Of a DNA stretch of 39,477 nucleotides, positions 1-10,000 are shown piece after piece (positions within the stretch are counted from its first letter, which is position 1; every line of letters starts with the position of its first letter). The stretch is from Fusibacter paucivorans (GTDB lineage Bacteria > Bacillota > Clostridia > Peptostreptococcales > Acidaminobacteraceae): contig NZ_JAHBCL010000037.1 in NCBI RefSeq assembly GCF_018390735.1, positions 1 through 39,477 of the forward strand, written 5' to 3'. A program made the position numbers and the translations under genes. Below the pieces are notes generated by a model. The model searched no databases. It was not told where the DNA came from and saw only the letters and a program-made list of their open reading frames with translations.

Positions 1-264
1 ATGTCACTTCAGAAAGCTATTGTTCGTATTTCAAAATGGCTAGCTTTGCTGTACCTTCTTTTCAGGACAAGCATTATTCAAAAAATTTAAAATTGGTTGT
101 TGACTTTTATTAGCTGGTCTGTATCATTTTTTTAAATTCAAATTTTAAATTGTTTGCTCAAATGTTTATTTCTTTCTTGTTGCTTATATTTTTTAATACT
201 TTTGTATGCTAAAAGTCTATAATTGCTTATCATTACCAGCTTGTCGTAAATACAGTCGGCAGCG
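1..264. other. AT-rich stretch without a supported gene
   Basis: This is the left edge of the window, downstream of the minus-strand dehydrogenase gene. It is rich in A and T runs and holds no open frame I would defend. A promoter-like TTGACT (100-105) and TATCAT (122-127) pair sits on the plus strand, but no plus-strand gene follows before 1501. I see no clear terminator for the dehydrogenase gene. Confidence 0.5.
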
Positions 265-1164
265 CTATGACAATTTAGCTTTAATGCTTCCTACGCCGGA
301 TGCCACGCAACCGCCATCACATAATATATCAACACCTGTTAGGTAACCTGCTCGCTTATCGGCACAGGCCGCCATGAGAAAGGCGATTTCTTCGACGTCA
401 CCCAGACGTTTGAGTGCGCTGCTTTCAATGTATTCCTGTAAATTATCCTTTTCTGCATCGCCCATTGGCGTTTCAAATGACCCGGGCGATATGGACAAAA
501 CGCGCAAATGTCTTTCGCCAAATTTTCCGGCATCTGTCTTTGCATACCATACGACAAAAGCCTTTGACATGCCATAAGCAATTTGTGAACGCATTTTCTT
601 TGGAAATAAGTTAACGCGTTTCATCATCTTTGCCATAAAAAGCTTTTTATCAACACGGCTCAGCTTAAATGCTTTCATTGGCAAGATGGCTTTAGGCATA
701 AAGTAGGCTGACATTGAAGAGACATCAATTAAACAGCCGCCTTCCGACATGACATCGTAGAATATTTCGTTAACGTGTATCGTTCCCAAGGCATTTACCG
801 CCATAATCTTCTGCGCGTCTGCCATTGTCGGCGACATGCCCGCTGCATGAATAACGACCTCTACATCACCAATCGCCATTGCTCTGTGAGCAAGTGCCAC
901 GACATCTTCACGTTTTGACACATCACATGGAAAAGCTTCCGCTTCAATGCCCATGAGTTTCAGCTCATCAATGGCATGCTCTAATTTTGAAACTGTTCTG
1001 CCTGAAATGATAATATAGTGTGATTCGCCCATTACCTTCGCAGTAGCAAGTCCCATACCGCTGCCGCCGCCTGTAATTACACAGACGTTTTTTACCGGAC
1101 GTTCGCTATTTTTCGTTTCGATCTCATTGAATGCCTTTTCTTTATCATCATGATTTAATGCCAT
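265..1164 (-). CDS. Short-chain dehydrogenase/reductase, 3-alpha-hydroxysteroid-dehydrogenase-like layout
   Basis: A 299-residue NAD(P)-dependent oxidoreductase of the SDR superfamily, expected in the cytosol. Visible motifs are the nucleotide-binding TGGGSGMG at residues 31-38, HAAG at 106-109 in place of the usual NNAG, Ser150/152 in DVSSMS, and the catalytic Tyr197-x3-Lys201 in YGMSK. The Ser-to-Tyr distance is about 45 residues, where classical SDRs have about 13. The extra segment is basic and Met-rich. From memory, Comamonas 3-alpha-hydroxysteroid dehydrogenase/carbonyl reductase carries a comparable insertion there, so a carbonyl or steroid-like substrate is possible but unproven. There is also an N-terminal extension of about 25 residues. 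The start follows AAGGAGG with good spacing. Its promoter carries a tandem operator also found at the RND efflux operon. Confidence 0.88.
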   Translation of the reverse strand: MALNHDDKEKAFNEIETKNSERPVKNVCVITGGGSGMGLATAKVMGESHYIIISGRTVSKLEHAIDELKLMGIEAEAFPCDVSKREDVVALAHRAMAIGDVEVVIHAAGMSPTMADAQKIMAVNALGTIHVNEIFYDVMSEGGCLIDVSSMSAYFMPKAILPMKAFKLSRVDKKLFMAKMMKRVNLFPKKMRSQIAYGMSKAFVVWYAKTDAGKFGERHLRVLSISPGSFETPMGDAEKDNLQEYIESSALKRLGDVEEIAFLMAACADKRAGYLTGVDILCDGGCVASGVGSIKAKLS

Positions 1165-1311
1165 ATCTATTCCTCCTTATTAATGATGTCATGCCACCTG
1201 TTAAGCTAATGCCGTTATGATTAAATTCAGTCTGCTGTCATTCGCTTCATTTTCAGTTGTTTGTCTCGGCTGCCCATCAGGTCTTTTGACGTTTCCGCTT
1301 TCTATAGTTCT

Positions 1312-1317
1312 ATTATA
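1312..1317 (-). promoter_or_regulatory. Predicted -10 box of the dehydrogenase promoter
   Basis: The minus strand reads TATAAT here. No good -35 hexamer lies 16-18 bp upstream (about 1335-1340), which is typical of a promoter needing an activator. The operator repeats start 25 bp upstream of this box. Confidence 0.5.
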
Positions 1318-1341
1318 GGCTTCATATAAATTCGCGACTAT

Positions 1342-1378
1342 TGTACCTATAGGCAAAATCGATGTACCTTTGGGCAAT
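1342..1378. promoter_or_regulatory. Tandem 16-bp operator repeats, 21 bp apart
   Basis: TGTACCTATAGGCAAA (1342-1357) and TGTACCTTTGGGCAAT (1363-1378) are direct repeats whose starts are 21 bp apart, about two helical turns. They lie just upstream of, and partly over, the -35 region of the minus-strand dehydrogenase promoter. A third copy is at the RND operon (6823-6838). Two half-sites in direct orientation about 21 bp apart are the classic AraC-family arrangement, and the AraC-type gene at 12636-13625 is the nearest such candidate. That assignment is inference. Confidence 0.65.
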
Positions 1379-1430
1379 CCACTGTATTAATATTGCTTAT
1401 TTTTTATGAACAAATATAAAAAAAAATCGC

Positions 1431-1457
1431 TTAAACACCCCTCAAAGGGGTTATAAT
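1431..1457 (+). promoter_or_regulatory. Predicted promoter of the chemoreceptor-like gene
   Basis: A perfect TATAAT at 1452-1457 is preceded by a weak TTAAAC at 1431-1436. The start codon at 1501 lies about 40 bp downstream and has its own AGGAGG at 1485-1490. Confidence 0.45.
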
Positions 1458-1500
1458 AAGAATACACACTAACTTTATACGAGTAGGAGGCGAACTACTT

Positions 1501-2361
1501 TTGAAACATTCAAGTGAGCAATTACCAAAGTTCAAAACAGATGAAGAAATACTGGCAGCGTTCAAGCTGGTACTTCCTTATCTCAATCACATCGTGCGTG
1601 AAGACATGGCTGTTGGTTTAACCGATTTAGAGGTTTACTTGGGGTATTACAGAGCTAAAGAATTCGAACTGGATTTGCCTGAAGGCAAGCCAATTGATGA
1701 CATTGATACCATTACAGAGTGTATCAGAAAGTCATCTGACACATTTGCCGATATTCCGCCAAATGTTTATGGACGACCGATTAAAACCATTTTCACGCCA
1801 ATTTACGGTGTCAATGGTAATATCATCGGAACGTTGAGTTCCGGCATCGATCTACAGGACAACAAAAAACTAATTGTAAGCATTAATGAATTAAACCATG
1901 CCCTATCAGAAGTTGCCGCACAGCTTCAGGAAGTCGCAAAAGATGCAGGCAGTTTATCTGAATCAGGCCAAGCTTCCATGGAAAAAGCGCTTGATCTGGA
2001 AAAGAAAAACCAACATACGTCAGAAATCCTAGGCTTTATTAAAAATATTGCCAGCCAGACCAACCTACTCGGCTTAAATGCATCCATTGAAGCCGCAAGA
2101 GCTGGTGAGAACGGCAAGGGGTTTGCCGTCGTCGCGGAAGAAGTCCGTAAATTAGCCGCCCAATCCGAGAGTGCCGTACATAAAATTCAAGAAACGATTG
2201 TCGAAATGAACGGCGCTGTCAATGATATTTCAGAATCCATCGACAAAACAGGCAACATCAGCAAGGAACAGGCGAAACTCATTACTGAAATTCTCAAACG
2301 CCTGGAGCATCTATCACAAACGACGCATGATCTAGAAATTTTTGCTCAACGATATAAATAA
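1501..2361 (+). CDS. Soluble methyl-accepting chemotaxis-type protein
   Basis: A 286-residue signalling protein starting with TTG, ten bases after AGGAGG. Residues 1 to about 125 form a sensor-like region ending in a PAS/Cache-like strand ([18 protein letters not shown]). From about 150 there is a methyl-accepting coiled coil with the conserved hairpin tip [20 protein letters not shown] followed by [13 protein letters not shown], the contact site for CheA and CheW. No transmembrane helix or signal peptide is visible, so it should be cytosolic. The helical arms are much shorter than in classical receptors, as in a common Clostridia subtype. It diverges from the dehydrogenase gene, with the operator pair between them. 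The ligand is unknown and no other chemotaxis gene is adjacent. Confidence 0.85.
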   Translation: MKHSSEQLPKFKTDEEILAAFKLVLPYLNHIVREDMAVGLTDLEVYLGYYRAKEFELDLPEGKPIDDIDTITECIRKSSDTFADIPPNVYGRPIKTIFTPIYGVNGNIIGTLSSGIDLQDNKKLIVSINELNHALSEVAAQLQEVAKDAGSLSESGQASMEKALDLEKKNQHTSEILGFIKNIASQTNLLGLNASIEAARAGENGKGFAVVAEEVRKLAAQSESAVHKIQETIVEMNGAVNDISESIDKTGNISKEQAKLITEILKRLEHLSQTTHDLEIFAQRYK

Positions 2362-2383
2362 GTTTATTGTGTATAAAAGTCTC

Positions 2384-2438
2384 AAACCATAAAAACCTTA
2401 TGAAAGCTTTTGCTTTCATAAGGTTTTTATAATGGTTT
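2384..2438. terminator. Bidirectional intrinsic terminator
   Basis: A perfect 17-bp stem (2391-2407 with 2412-2428, loop TTTT) has A and T runs built into its arms. An outer AAACCAT/ATGGTTT pair extends it. It sits between the convergent chemoreceptor-like gene and RND gene and should stop transcription from both sides. Confidence 0.85.
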
Positions 2439-2479
2439 TATGATTATGTTTGACGGTTGCGTTTCTCAACTATTAATTT

Positions 2480-5400
2480 TTAAGACGATGCGGCGCTTTT
2501 CCGTTTCCTTTTAAAACGCAGCGTCGGCATGGATTCAAATGCCGCGTAAATAACGGGGATAATAATCAGGGTAAAGATTACGGAAAAACCAAGTCCTGAC
2601 ATAAAGGCAACTGCCATCCCCTGAAAGAGCGGGTTACCGGGCAATGCTAGTGGGATCAACCCTACGACGGTTGTCGTTGTACTGAGAATAATTGGTCTAA
2701 ATCGTTTTTTGACGGCTTCACGACACGCTTCATCAATTGGGATGCCGTTTTGACGTTCATTATTGATAAAGTCCACTAAGACGATGGCATTGTTGACAAC
2801 AACGCCGATTAGGCTGATAATCCCCAACATTGTAAACATAGATATTGGATGATTAAAGATCAGCAAACCAATAGTTGCACCGATTAACCCAAATGGGATT
2901 GATAGAATAATAATGCCCACCTGCTTAAATGAGTTAAACTGGATCATCAAAATAATGATAATTGCCATAACGCCTACCAATGCACCAATGGCCAAGCTTC
3001 CAATCGCATCACCGAGGACATCGCTATCACCTTCGTAAAGCAGCTCTACATCACTGAACTGCATCCCTTCCAATTGATCCTTCAGTGCATTCTGAATAGT
3101 ATCTGCTGAATAACCGGGTTTCACATTGGCGCCTACGTTGACAACGCGTTTACCATCGTATCGGGTAATGGACGTGTAAGAAGGTTCTAAACCGACAGAT
3201 GCAATTTGTTTCAGCTCATACTTACTACCTGTTGTCGATGATTTAAAACGGAGATTTTTTAAGTCGTTGATCGAGTCTATATCACTTTTGACAATGATCG
3301 GGTATTCTTCTGCATTACGACGATAAGTCGTCGTCTCCCTTCCCATCAAAGCAATATTCAGTTCATTCTGTATAGATGCTTTGCTGAGACCATAGGGATT
3401 GAGCAAGTCGTTCGACATATCGAGATAGAGGGCATTGGTCTTCACCATGCGATTACTCGTGACATCTTTTGCGCCTTCTATGCCTTCCAGAATGCTTTCA
3501 ATTTTAATAGAAGCATCATCTAAAGCGTTGATATCATCACTGACAAGTTTGACTTGAACTGGATTGCCAAGCGAAGGTACAATACCGAGTTCTGTTACGA
3601 CAATGGTATTGCCTGGAATCTTCCTCGCCAGCTCATTTTGAAGGTATTCGGCAAAGACTGCCTTGTTTTTGAAGCGCTCACTCTTTGACAAATCAATACG
3701 GATCATGGCGCTCCCCTTGTCCACAGAAACGGTTGAAGCCGACGCACTAAAATCATATTTTGGAACGCGTCCGCCAACACTCCATAGATAGCTCTCCACC
3801 TCCGGCACCTCTTTTAAAAGTGCTGTAACATCTTCCATCGTCTCCTGCGTCTTATGAATGTCTGTATTGCTGGCAGTTGTAATGTCAATGTCCAAAATTG
3901 TCTTGTCTGACATCGGCAAAAGTTCCATTTCAAGCGACATCAACACCACAGATGAAAGTGCAACAAGTCCAAATGCTGCTACGATTGTAATGAATTTATG
4001 CTTTAAACCAAAATCCAGAAATTTACCAAAAGTATCTCGAAGCCGTGATTTTTTCTGTTTTGCCTGAGGGCTCTCTTTCGAAAAAAAGTAACACATCAGC
4101 GGCGTCACCAATATTGAAACAAAGTAAGAAGCAATCAATGACACAATAACGATACTTGGTAGGCTCTTAATAAAAATGCCCATAGTACCCGGCTGCAAGA
4201 AGAAAATAGCAAAGATCGCTACCGTTGTAAGGGTTGATGTCAATACTGGAAAAGCGACTTCTTTTGTGCCGTTAATACAGGCGGAAATCTTTTCTTCACC
4301 TGTATCAATGCGCACCTGTATAGCATCGCTAATAACAATGGCATTGTCAACCAGCATCCCCAGTGCGATAATCAATGCTGCCAATGATATAAACTGAATA
4401 TCAATATGAAGCAGCAGCATGGCTATAAAAGCGATAAATATAGAAAGTGGGATGGCAATAGAAACGATAATACCATTGCGGAAACTCATTCCGATCATAA
4501 CCACAATCAGTACGATTACAATACTTTGAAGCAGATTCATTGTAAAATCATTAATAGACGCGCCGACATCATCCGGTAAAAATGTAATCGTATCCATGAC
4601 GATTTCATCCGGCAGCTGCCCTTCGTAATCCTCCATTGCTTCGCGAATTTCAGGACCGACGCTGACAATGTTGATACCCTCTTTGAAGAAAACATTGAGA
4701 AGCACTGTACTGCTATCACCATAAAAATAGTGAACCGCTTCATCATCAACCGTTTTCGTAATCGTCGCAATATCTTTTAATCTGACGATGGCACCATTCT
4801 CCATCGAGTACTGAATAATGATATTTTCAATTTCACTTAAATCATTCACGGCGCCGGAAGTGTTGACGGTTACTTTCTGATCACCGACTTCGACACTGCC
4901 GACGGGAAGAACACTGTTCTGACTCGCAATGATATTTGAAAGTTCACTTAACGAAATCGCAAGATGATTGAGTTTTTGACTGTCTACATCAATTTCAATT
5001 CGTTCATCTATTTTACCTTCAATTTCGATTTTACTAACACCTTCAATGTTAACCATTTGATTTTTAAGCTTTTCTGCCTGCTGAGCTAGCATCGCATTGC
5101 TGACTTGATCCGATGAAAAAGAAAGGATTACGCCTGCCGTGTCGAGACTCGCCGTATCAAACGTCACTTCGGTCACACCATCTGGTAAGTCCGTATCTTT
5201 CAACGTGTCGATTTTATTTCTTAAATCTTCAATTGATGTACTGAGTTTGTCAACTGAAAGCTTCGCATCAAATGATACAGTGACAATACTGGCACCATTG
5301 AGCGACGTGGATGAAATATGATCTCGATTATCAATTTCCATTGCCGTATCTTCAATTTTCTTGGTAACAAGCGTTTCCATATCCGAAGCTGAGATTCCCG

Positions 5401-5566
5401 GATAAATTGCTCTTATAATCACAGTTGGTGCCTGAATAACAGGATATTCCTGCTTTGGCACTGTAATATAAGACCAAATTCCAAGCACAAATATAAAGAG
5501 GACAACTGCAAGCGTCAAGGCTTTTCGTTTAATCGTTTGATAGATGATTCCTTTATTATTTGACAT
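2480..5566 (-). CDS. RND-family efflux transporter permease (AcrB/SwrC-like)
   Basis: An inner-membrane proton-driven exporter of about 1028 residues, normal for AcrB-type pumps. It has an N-terminal transmembrane helix (about 16-36), a large extracellular domain, helices 2-6 from about 345, a second extracellular domain, and helices 8-12 near the C-terminus. LVDNAIVISD in helix 4 keeps the first proton-relay Asp (about residue 407), with Asn where AcrB has a second Asp. Helix 10 reads VVVNNAIVLVDF, with Asn in place of the AcrB Lys, as in Bacillus SwrC-like pumps. The start is the second of two adjacent ATGs, five bases after AGGAGG that overlaps the stop of the upstream fusion-protein gene, so the two are co-translated. 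No outer-membrane channel gene is present, as expected in a single-membrane cell. Confidence 0.93.
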   Translation of the reverse strand: MSNNKGIIYQTIKRKALTLAVVLFIFVLGIWSYITVPKQEYPVIQAPTVIIRAIYPGISASDMETLVTKKIEDTAMEIDNRDHISSTSLNGASIVTVSFDAKLSVDKLSTSIEDLRNKIDTLKDTDLPDGVTEVTFDTASLDTAGVILSFSSDQVSNAMLAQQAEKLKNQMVNIEGVSKIEIEGKIDERIEIDVDSQKLNHLAISLSELSNIIASQNSVLPVGSVEVGDQKVTVNTSGAVNDLSEIENIIIQYSMENGAIVRLKDIATITKTVDDEAVHYFYGDSSTVLLNVFFKEGINIVSVGPEIREAMEDYEGQLPDEIVMDTITFLPDDVGASINDFTMNLLQSIVIVLIVVMIGMSFRNGIIVSIAIPLSIFIAFIAMLLLHIDIQFISLAALIIALGMLVDNAIVISDAIQVRIDTGEEKISACINGTKEVAFPVLTSTLTTVAIFAIFFLQPGTMGIFIKSLPSIVIVSLIASYFVSILVTPLMCYFFSKESPQAKQKKSRLRDTFGKFLDFGLKHKFITIVAAFGLVALSSVVLMSLEMELLPMSDKTILDIDITTASNTDIHKTQETMEDVTALLKEVPEVESYLWSVGGRVPKYDFSASASTVSVDKGSAMIRIDLSKSERFKNKAVFAEYLQNELARKIPGNTIVVTELGIVPSLGNPVQVKLVSDDINALDDASIKIESILEGIEGAKDVTSNRMVKTNALYLDMSNDLLNPYGLSKASIQNELNIALMGRETTTYRRNAEEYPIIVKSDIDSINDLKNLRFKSSTTGSKYELKQIASVGLEPSYTSITRYDGKRVVNVGANVKPGYSADTIQNALKDQLEGMQFSDVELLYEGDSDVLGDAIGSLAIGALVGVMAIIIILMIQFNSFKQVGIIILSIPFGLIGATIGLLIFNHPISMFTMLGIISLIGVVVNNAIVLVDFINNERQNGIPIDEACREAVKKRFRPIILSTTTTVVGLIPLALPGNPLFQGMAVAFMSGLGFSVIFTLIIIPVIYAAFESMPTLRFKRKRKSAASS

Positions 5567-5575
5567 CATTGCCTC

Positions 5576-6748
5576 CTATTCAACAACGGTTACGAGATCA
5601 GCGGATTTGATCCCTTTCAGCCCTTCAGAGACAATTTGAACATCACTGGTTAAATTATCAACGAGTACGCGATTATCAAAAATACCGACGACATTTACTT
5701 CAACTTGATTGACTCTGAACAATCCTTCTCCAGCCGTTTCATCCGCTCTTAACGTATAAATATAATCAATGTCATCCATGTTGACAATCGCAGATAGCGG
5801 GATTAAATAACCTTGTTTCACTGCCAGCGGAATATCGACATTTAAAAGTGTTCCCGTTAAGAAATCGTTTTTAGGAATTTCAATTTCAACTTGGTAAGTT
5901 CGTGTTGCATTATCAGGTGTTCGCGCAATGCTGCTGACGATGCCCTTTGCCGTTTCGCCATTACCCGAAAGCGTTACCGACTGCGTCTCTGAAATTTGAT
6001 TATAGTCATCGACCGGCACACTGATGAAAACTGACGAATCCATACTATCCACTGTTGCCGCCATCATGCCTGCCGAAATCGTTTCGCCAACCGTCAACGG
6101 TAAATCGGCAACAATACCATCCATCGGTGCATAAATGGTTGCCTTATCGACAGCTTCCTGTGCACGCGACAGACCAATCATGGCCTGTGAAAGCTTCGTT
6201 TCTGTAGAAGTCATTTGAACTTCCGTATTTTGATACTCCATTTTCATAATGTCATAATTCATTTTTACTTGATTAAATGCATCCGTACTAACAGAACCGA
6301 TTTCGTACAATTGTTTTGTATTTTCGTAGGTCGTCTGCATGCTGTCAAGCTGCAGTGCCATTTCTGAAAGTGTCAGTTTATATTGACTCAGTGAATCTTG
6401 AACAAGTGATACATTCGCTTGCTCATTGTCCAGCGCCCTCTGAAGATTCACCAGCTCAATCGCTGCAATCGGTTCACCTTTTGTAACAATGGCACCTTCT
6501 TCTACATACAACTTTTCAACTTTTCCGGATGATTCAAAATTGAGTACGATGCTTTCGCGAGGCGCTACATAACCTAAATAGCTCAATGACTCTGTATAGG
6601 CAGATTGGCTGATCACTTCTGACTTGACAGATTTTGTTTCAGTTATCGTAGCCGTTTCTGTACTATAACTGTTTGAACAGCCTGAGAAGGCGACCAAAAC
6701 ACCTACTAAAATACCAACTAGCCTAAAAGCCGTATGTCTTTTTTTCAT
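5576..6748 (-). CDS. RND efflux periplasmic-adaptor (membrane fusion) lipoprotein, HlyD/AcrA family
   Basis: A 390-residue adaptor for the RND permease encoded directly downstream. The N-terminus is a lipoprotein signal: MKKR, a hydrophobic stretch, then a lipobox ending FSGC at about residue 24, so it should be anchored on the outside of the membrane. A biotinyl-lipoyl-like half-motif (VEEGAIVTKGEPIAAIE) precedes a long coiled-coil hairpin (about 105-200), then the second lipoyl half (TIYAPMDGIVADLPLTVGETI) and beta-barrel domains. GGAGAAAAGATT precedes the ATG. It is the first gene of the two-gene operon, and its promoter carries the operator shared with the dehydrogenase gene. The exported substrate is unknown. 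Confidence 0.92.
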   Translation of the reverse strand: MKKRHTAFRLVGILVGVLVAFSGCSNSYSTETATITETKSVKSEVISQSAYTESLSYLGYVAPRESIVLNFESSGKVEKLYVEEGAIVTKGEPIAAIELVNLQRALDNEQANVSLVQDSLSQYKLTLSEMALQLDSMQTTYENTKQLYEIGSVSTDAFNQVKMNYDIMKMEYQNTEVQMTSTETKLSQAMIGLSRAQEAVDKATIYAPMDGIVADLPLTVGETISAGMMAATVDSMDSSVFISVPVDDYNQISETQSVTLSGNGETAKGIVSSIARTPDNATRTYQVEIEIPKNDFLTGTLLNVDIPLAVKQGYLIPLSAIVNMDDIDYIYTLRADETAGEGLFRVNQVEVNVVGIFDNRVLVDNLTSDVQIVSEGLKGIKSADLVTVVE

Positions 6749-6792
6749 AATCTTTTCTCCATTCGCTTGTTTATAAAAATTATTTCTTACTC

Positions 6793-6838
6793 ATCATATA
6801 CGATAACAAAAGAGACAACTATTGTACCTTTGGGCAAA
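6793..6838 (-). promoter_or_regulatory. RND operon promoter with shared operator
   Basis: The operator copy TGTACCTTTGGGCAAA is at 6823-6838. A minus-strand -10 box TATGAT is at 6793-6798. The operator edge is 25 bp from the -10 box, exactly as at the dehydrogenase promoter, and the flanking ACTAT before the operator is also conserved. A good -35 box is missing. Only one clear copy is present here; the position 21 bp further out does not match. Confidence 0.6.
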
Positions 6839-6939
6839 TTGATGGAAAAGACATGCCTCAATGGGCGCTTACAGAAATCTGTACATAACGGCTCATAAAA
6901 ATACGTTTATTCTAATCATTCTGTATTTTATGCGATAAA

Positions 6940-6981
6940 AAAGCACCCTGCAGAGACCTTTACGAATCTGCCGGGCGCTTT
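6940..6981 (-). terminator. Intrinsic terminator of the S-layer protein gene
   Basis: On the minus strand a 15-position stem (one G-A mismatch and one G-U pair) with a 12-base loop ends in a run of Ts at 6942-6937. It follows the stop of the giant surface-protein gene and separates it from the RND operon. Confidence 0.8.
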
Positions 6982-7048
6982 TGCTTTTGCTAATTTACTT
7001 TATTTTTCATACATCAATACAAGTGCGTTTTTACTTAACGCTACTTTA

Positions 7049-10000
7049 CTACTCGTTTATCAACGCAGCCTTTACAAGCAGATTATCAATGGTTGCAGCC
7101 GCTTGCGCATAGGTGAAGGTGCTTTTTGGTGAGAGCAGCTGCTCATCCATGCCGTTGAAAATGTGATGGGACGTAACTCGGTTCACAGCAAATACTGCCC
7201 AATCACTAACCATATCAATATCGCCAAATGTCACTGGCGCCGCTTCAACATCTTGTAAAAGTGCCAGTGCATCCATTGCCTGTGTTAGCATTACCATGGC
7301 TTCTTCGCGTGTAATAGATGCATTTGGTCTGACAGTGCCGTCTTCATAGCCGCCGATGATGCCGTATTGTGCCGCAATCGTCAATGCATTCGCATCGCCT
7401 CCCTGCGCCATATCGCTAAACAGCGTTAAGTCCGCTGAATTCGTACGGTAAATGCCGAGGCCTTTTGTCAAATAGGTGACAAAATCACCACGCGTAATCG
7501 CATCATCCGGTTTAAAGTTTTCTGGATCTTCAATGACCATACGTGAAGCAAGATTATTGACAATCGCTTCTGACCAATGACCTTTTACACTTTCAACTGT
7601 TATATGATGATAAACAACTGAATAGCTGGAATTAGTCGCTGAGTTAATGATGGCATAATAGGTTCCATTTTCCAGTATTACATTTGTCGGCACATGGCTG
7701 AAAGTACCATCTTCATTGTAGACGACACCAGTTGTAATCTTGGATGGATCGACACCTTCAGGAATGGCAATTTTTCTGGATACATAACTGCTGAATTTCG
7801 TGACATCTACTTTTCTTTGTGTTCCGTCTGTTGTTGTCACTGTTGCTTCTACCGTAAAGGATACCGGCGGGTAAACGATTTCAAGATCACCTGTTTCCGC
7901 TTGATTAACAATCGCGTCTGACGTTTCCTGATCCAATTTGTCAATGGTGATATCCACAACAATGCTCTCTAGATTTGCTTCATCAATTTCAAGTGCAGAA
8001 GCCACACTGCTAATGTTCACTTCTTTTGCAGGAAGTGTGTAATCAATATCATTGGCAGATACCGTGAGTTCAAAAGCGGCATCTTCCATCGCCTTAACCA
8101 TATCACCTGTCAATTGTGTTTTAACCGCCGTACTTGATGTGTTTTTAACAGGAACGACAAAGGTATTTTTCCCTTCGTTACCATTGACTGTCGCTTCATC
8201 CAGCTTTGCCTTAAGGGCTGTTTTATCAACGGAAATCGTCGTCGTCAACTTGCCATCTACCGTATCCGTTTTTTCGGTACCAATATTTTGTACTTCGCCA
8301 TTGATAATGACTTCAACAGCATCTTCACCTTGTGTATTGTCATTGTCTCGGTTTGTTCGCGTCGAACCCGTATCATCGTTGTTATCCGGTGCTACTCGTG
8401 CGATTTCTACAGTATAGGTGGCCGTTGTCGCACCATCTTCTGCTGTAACAATAATGGTAATGGTATTGTTACCCATTGCCAGCGGCACATTTGTCACGTC
8501 TCCGCTGTTAACAACCGTACCGTTTATGGTTATCTGCTGAATTCGTTCTGACAGTGCAGTTGGTGTTACATCAATACTGTTGTTCGTCGTATTCGCCAAC
8601 TGATAGTTTACTTGATTTTGCTGCGCTGACGGCGTTTTCGTCTCATTGCCTAGTGTCAGGGTTTTAAGAACAGCGGTATCATCTTTATTAATCACGGTTA
8701 ACATATATGTTTTTTTGTCAATGCCGTTTTGTGCTGTTACTGCAAATGGATATTGCGTCGTACCATAGGCAGGTGTCACTTTGACAGTCGATGCTTTTAA
8801 ACTGCTGCCGGTCGTTACATTAATCATTGAAGAAGTGGTCATATTGTAGGCACTTAAGTCTACAGTAGCCCCTTTTTCCGGCACAACGACGACGAGCAGC
8901 GAACCGCTTGTTGTGATATTGACCTGATAATTCGTCGTATCTTTGTCAAAAGCTGGTGAAATGCTGTAATCCACAACGCTTAATGATGCCAAATTCGCTA
9001 GATCGCTGTCTTTGTTAATGGTAACGGTGTATGTCGTCTTTGACACTTTATCCTGTGCCATTACAACAATGTTAACCACATTGGCACCATTTTGAAGTGA
9101 TACCTTGACAGGTGATTGTGCATTGACGGCTGTACCATTCACCGTCACTTCAGCAAATGATGAATCTGAGGCGATCGGCAAGATATCGACAGTCGCTGCC
9201 GTAACATGACTGATTGTATAGCTTAGTGTATCAGCATCAAATGGCTGGTCAAGTGCATAGCCTGTTACCGTTAAACTTTTCAGTTCTGAATCGTCATTCA
9301 ACTGATTCGCCGTCCACTTGGCATAGAACGTCACATCGTCTGTACCTATGGTATAGCTCGATGCATCGGCATAGTCCGTACCCTTACCGTCTGCCTGCGT
9401 ATTCCAGCCTGCGAATGTATAACCTGTTTTCTCAAGACCGCCGGTATTACCCGCCACTGTGACATCAGCACCTGCTGCATAGGCGCCTGTATCCGTCGGC
9501 ACATCACCGTCGGTATTGCCGTTACCGTCATAGGTGACAGTATAAGTCTGAATTTCAACCCATTTTGCATACAGTGTCAGATCATTGTCTGGCATGGTAT
9601 CCGCATCAAAGTCCCACGCATTTTTATAGGCGCCGTCACTGTACCAGCCGCCAAATGAAAAACCTGTTTTCGTCGGATCTGCCGGTTTGGTAACAGTCCC
9701 TTGGTGAGCGACTGTTTGGCTGTCAATGGCACTGCCGCCTAAGACGTTAAAGGAGACGGTATGATCTGAAACGGTTTGCGCTGTATGCTTCTTCACAACA
9801 AGCTTGCCTGAGGCAATAAAAGCAGCATAATGGGTATTATCTACTTTAATGTGACTAAGCATTGTAATGGTTTTATCCGTAAGATCGGAAGTATCAACTG
9901 CCTCCCATCCATTCTCCGTATAGTGTTTCAGATACTTACTATAAACTGTATTGCCATTTACATAATCTATTACTGCATAGAAAAGATACGGTCCGTTGAT

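Noticed and set aside
100-127. Promoter-like TTGACT / TATCAT pair
   Set aside because: No plus-strand gene follows for more than 1 kb; the AT-rich region gives such matches by chance.
6841-6865. A second, degenerate operator copy near the RND promoter (GCCT...GGGC)
   Set aside because: At the expected 21-bp offset only about 4 of 16 bases match, and the GCCT/GGGC pattern has different internal spacing.
8052-8551. Open frames opposite the S-layer gene
   Set aside because: They are shadows of a repetitive Thr- and Val-rich coding sequence, without start signals.
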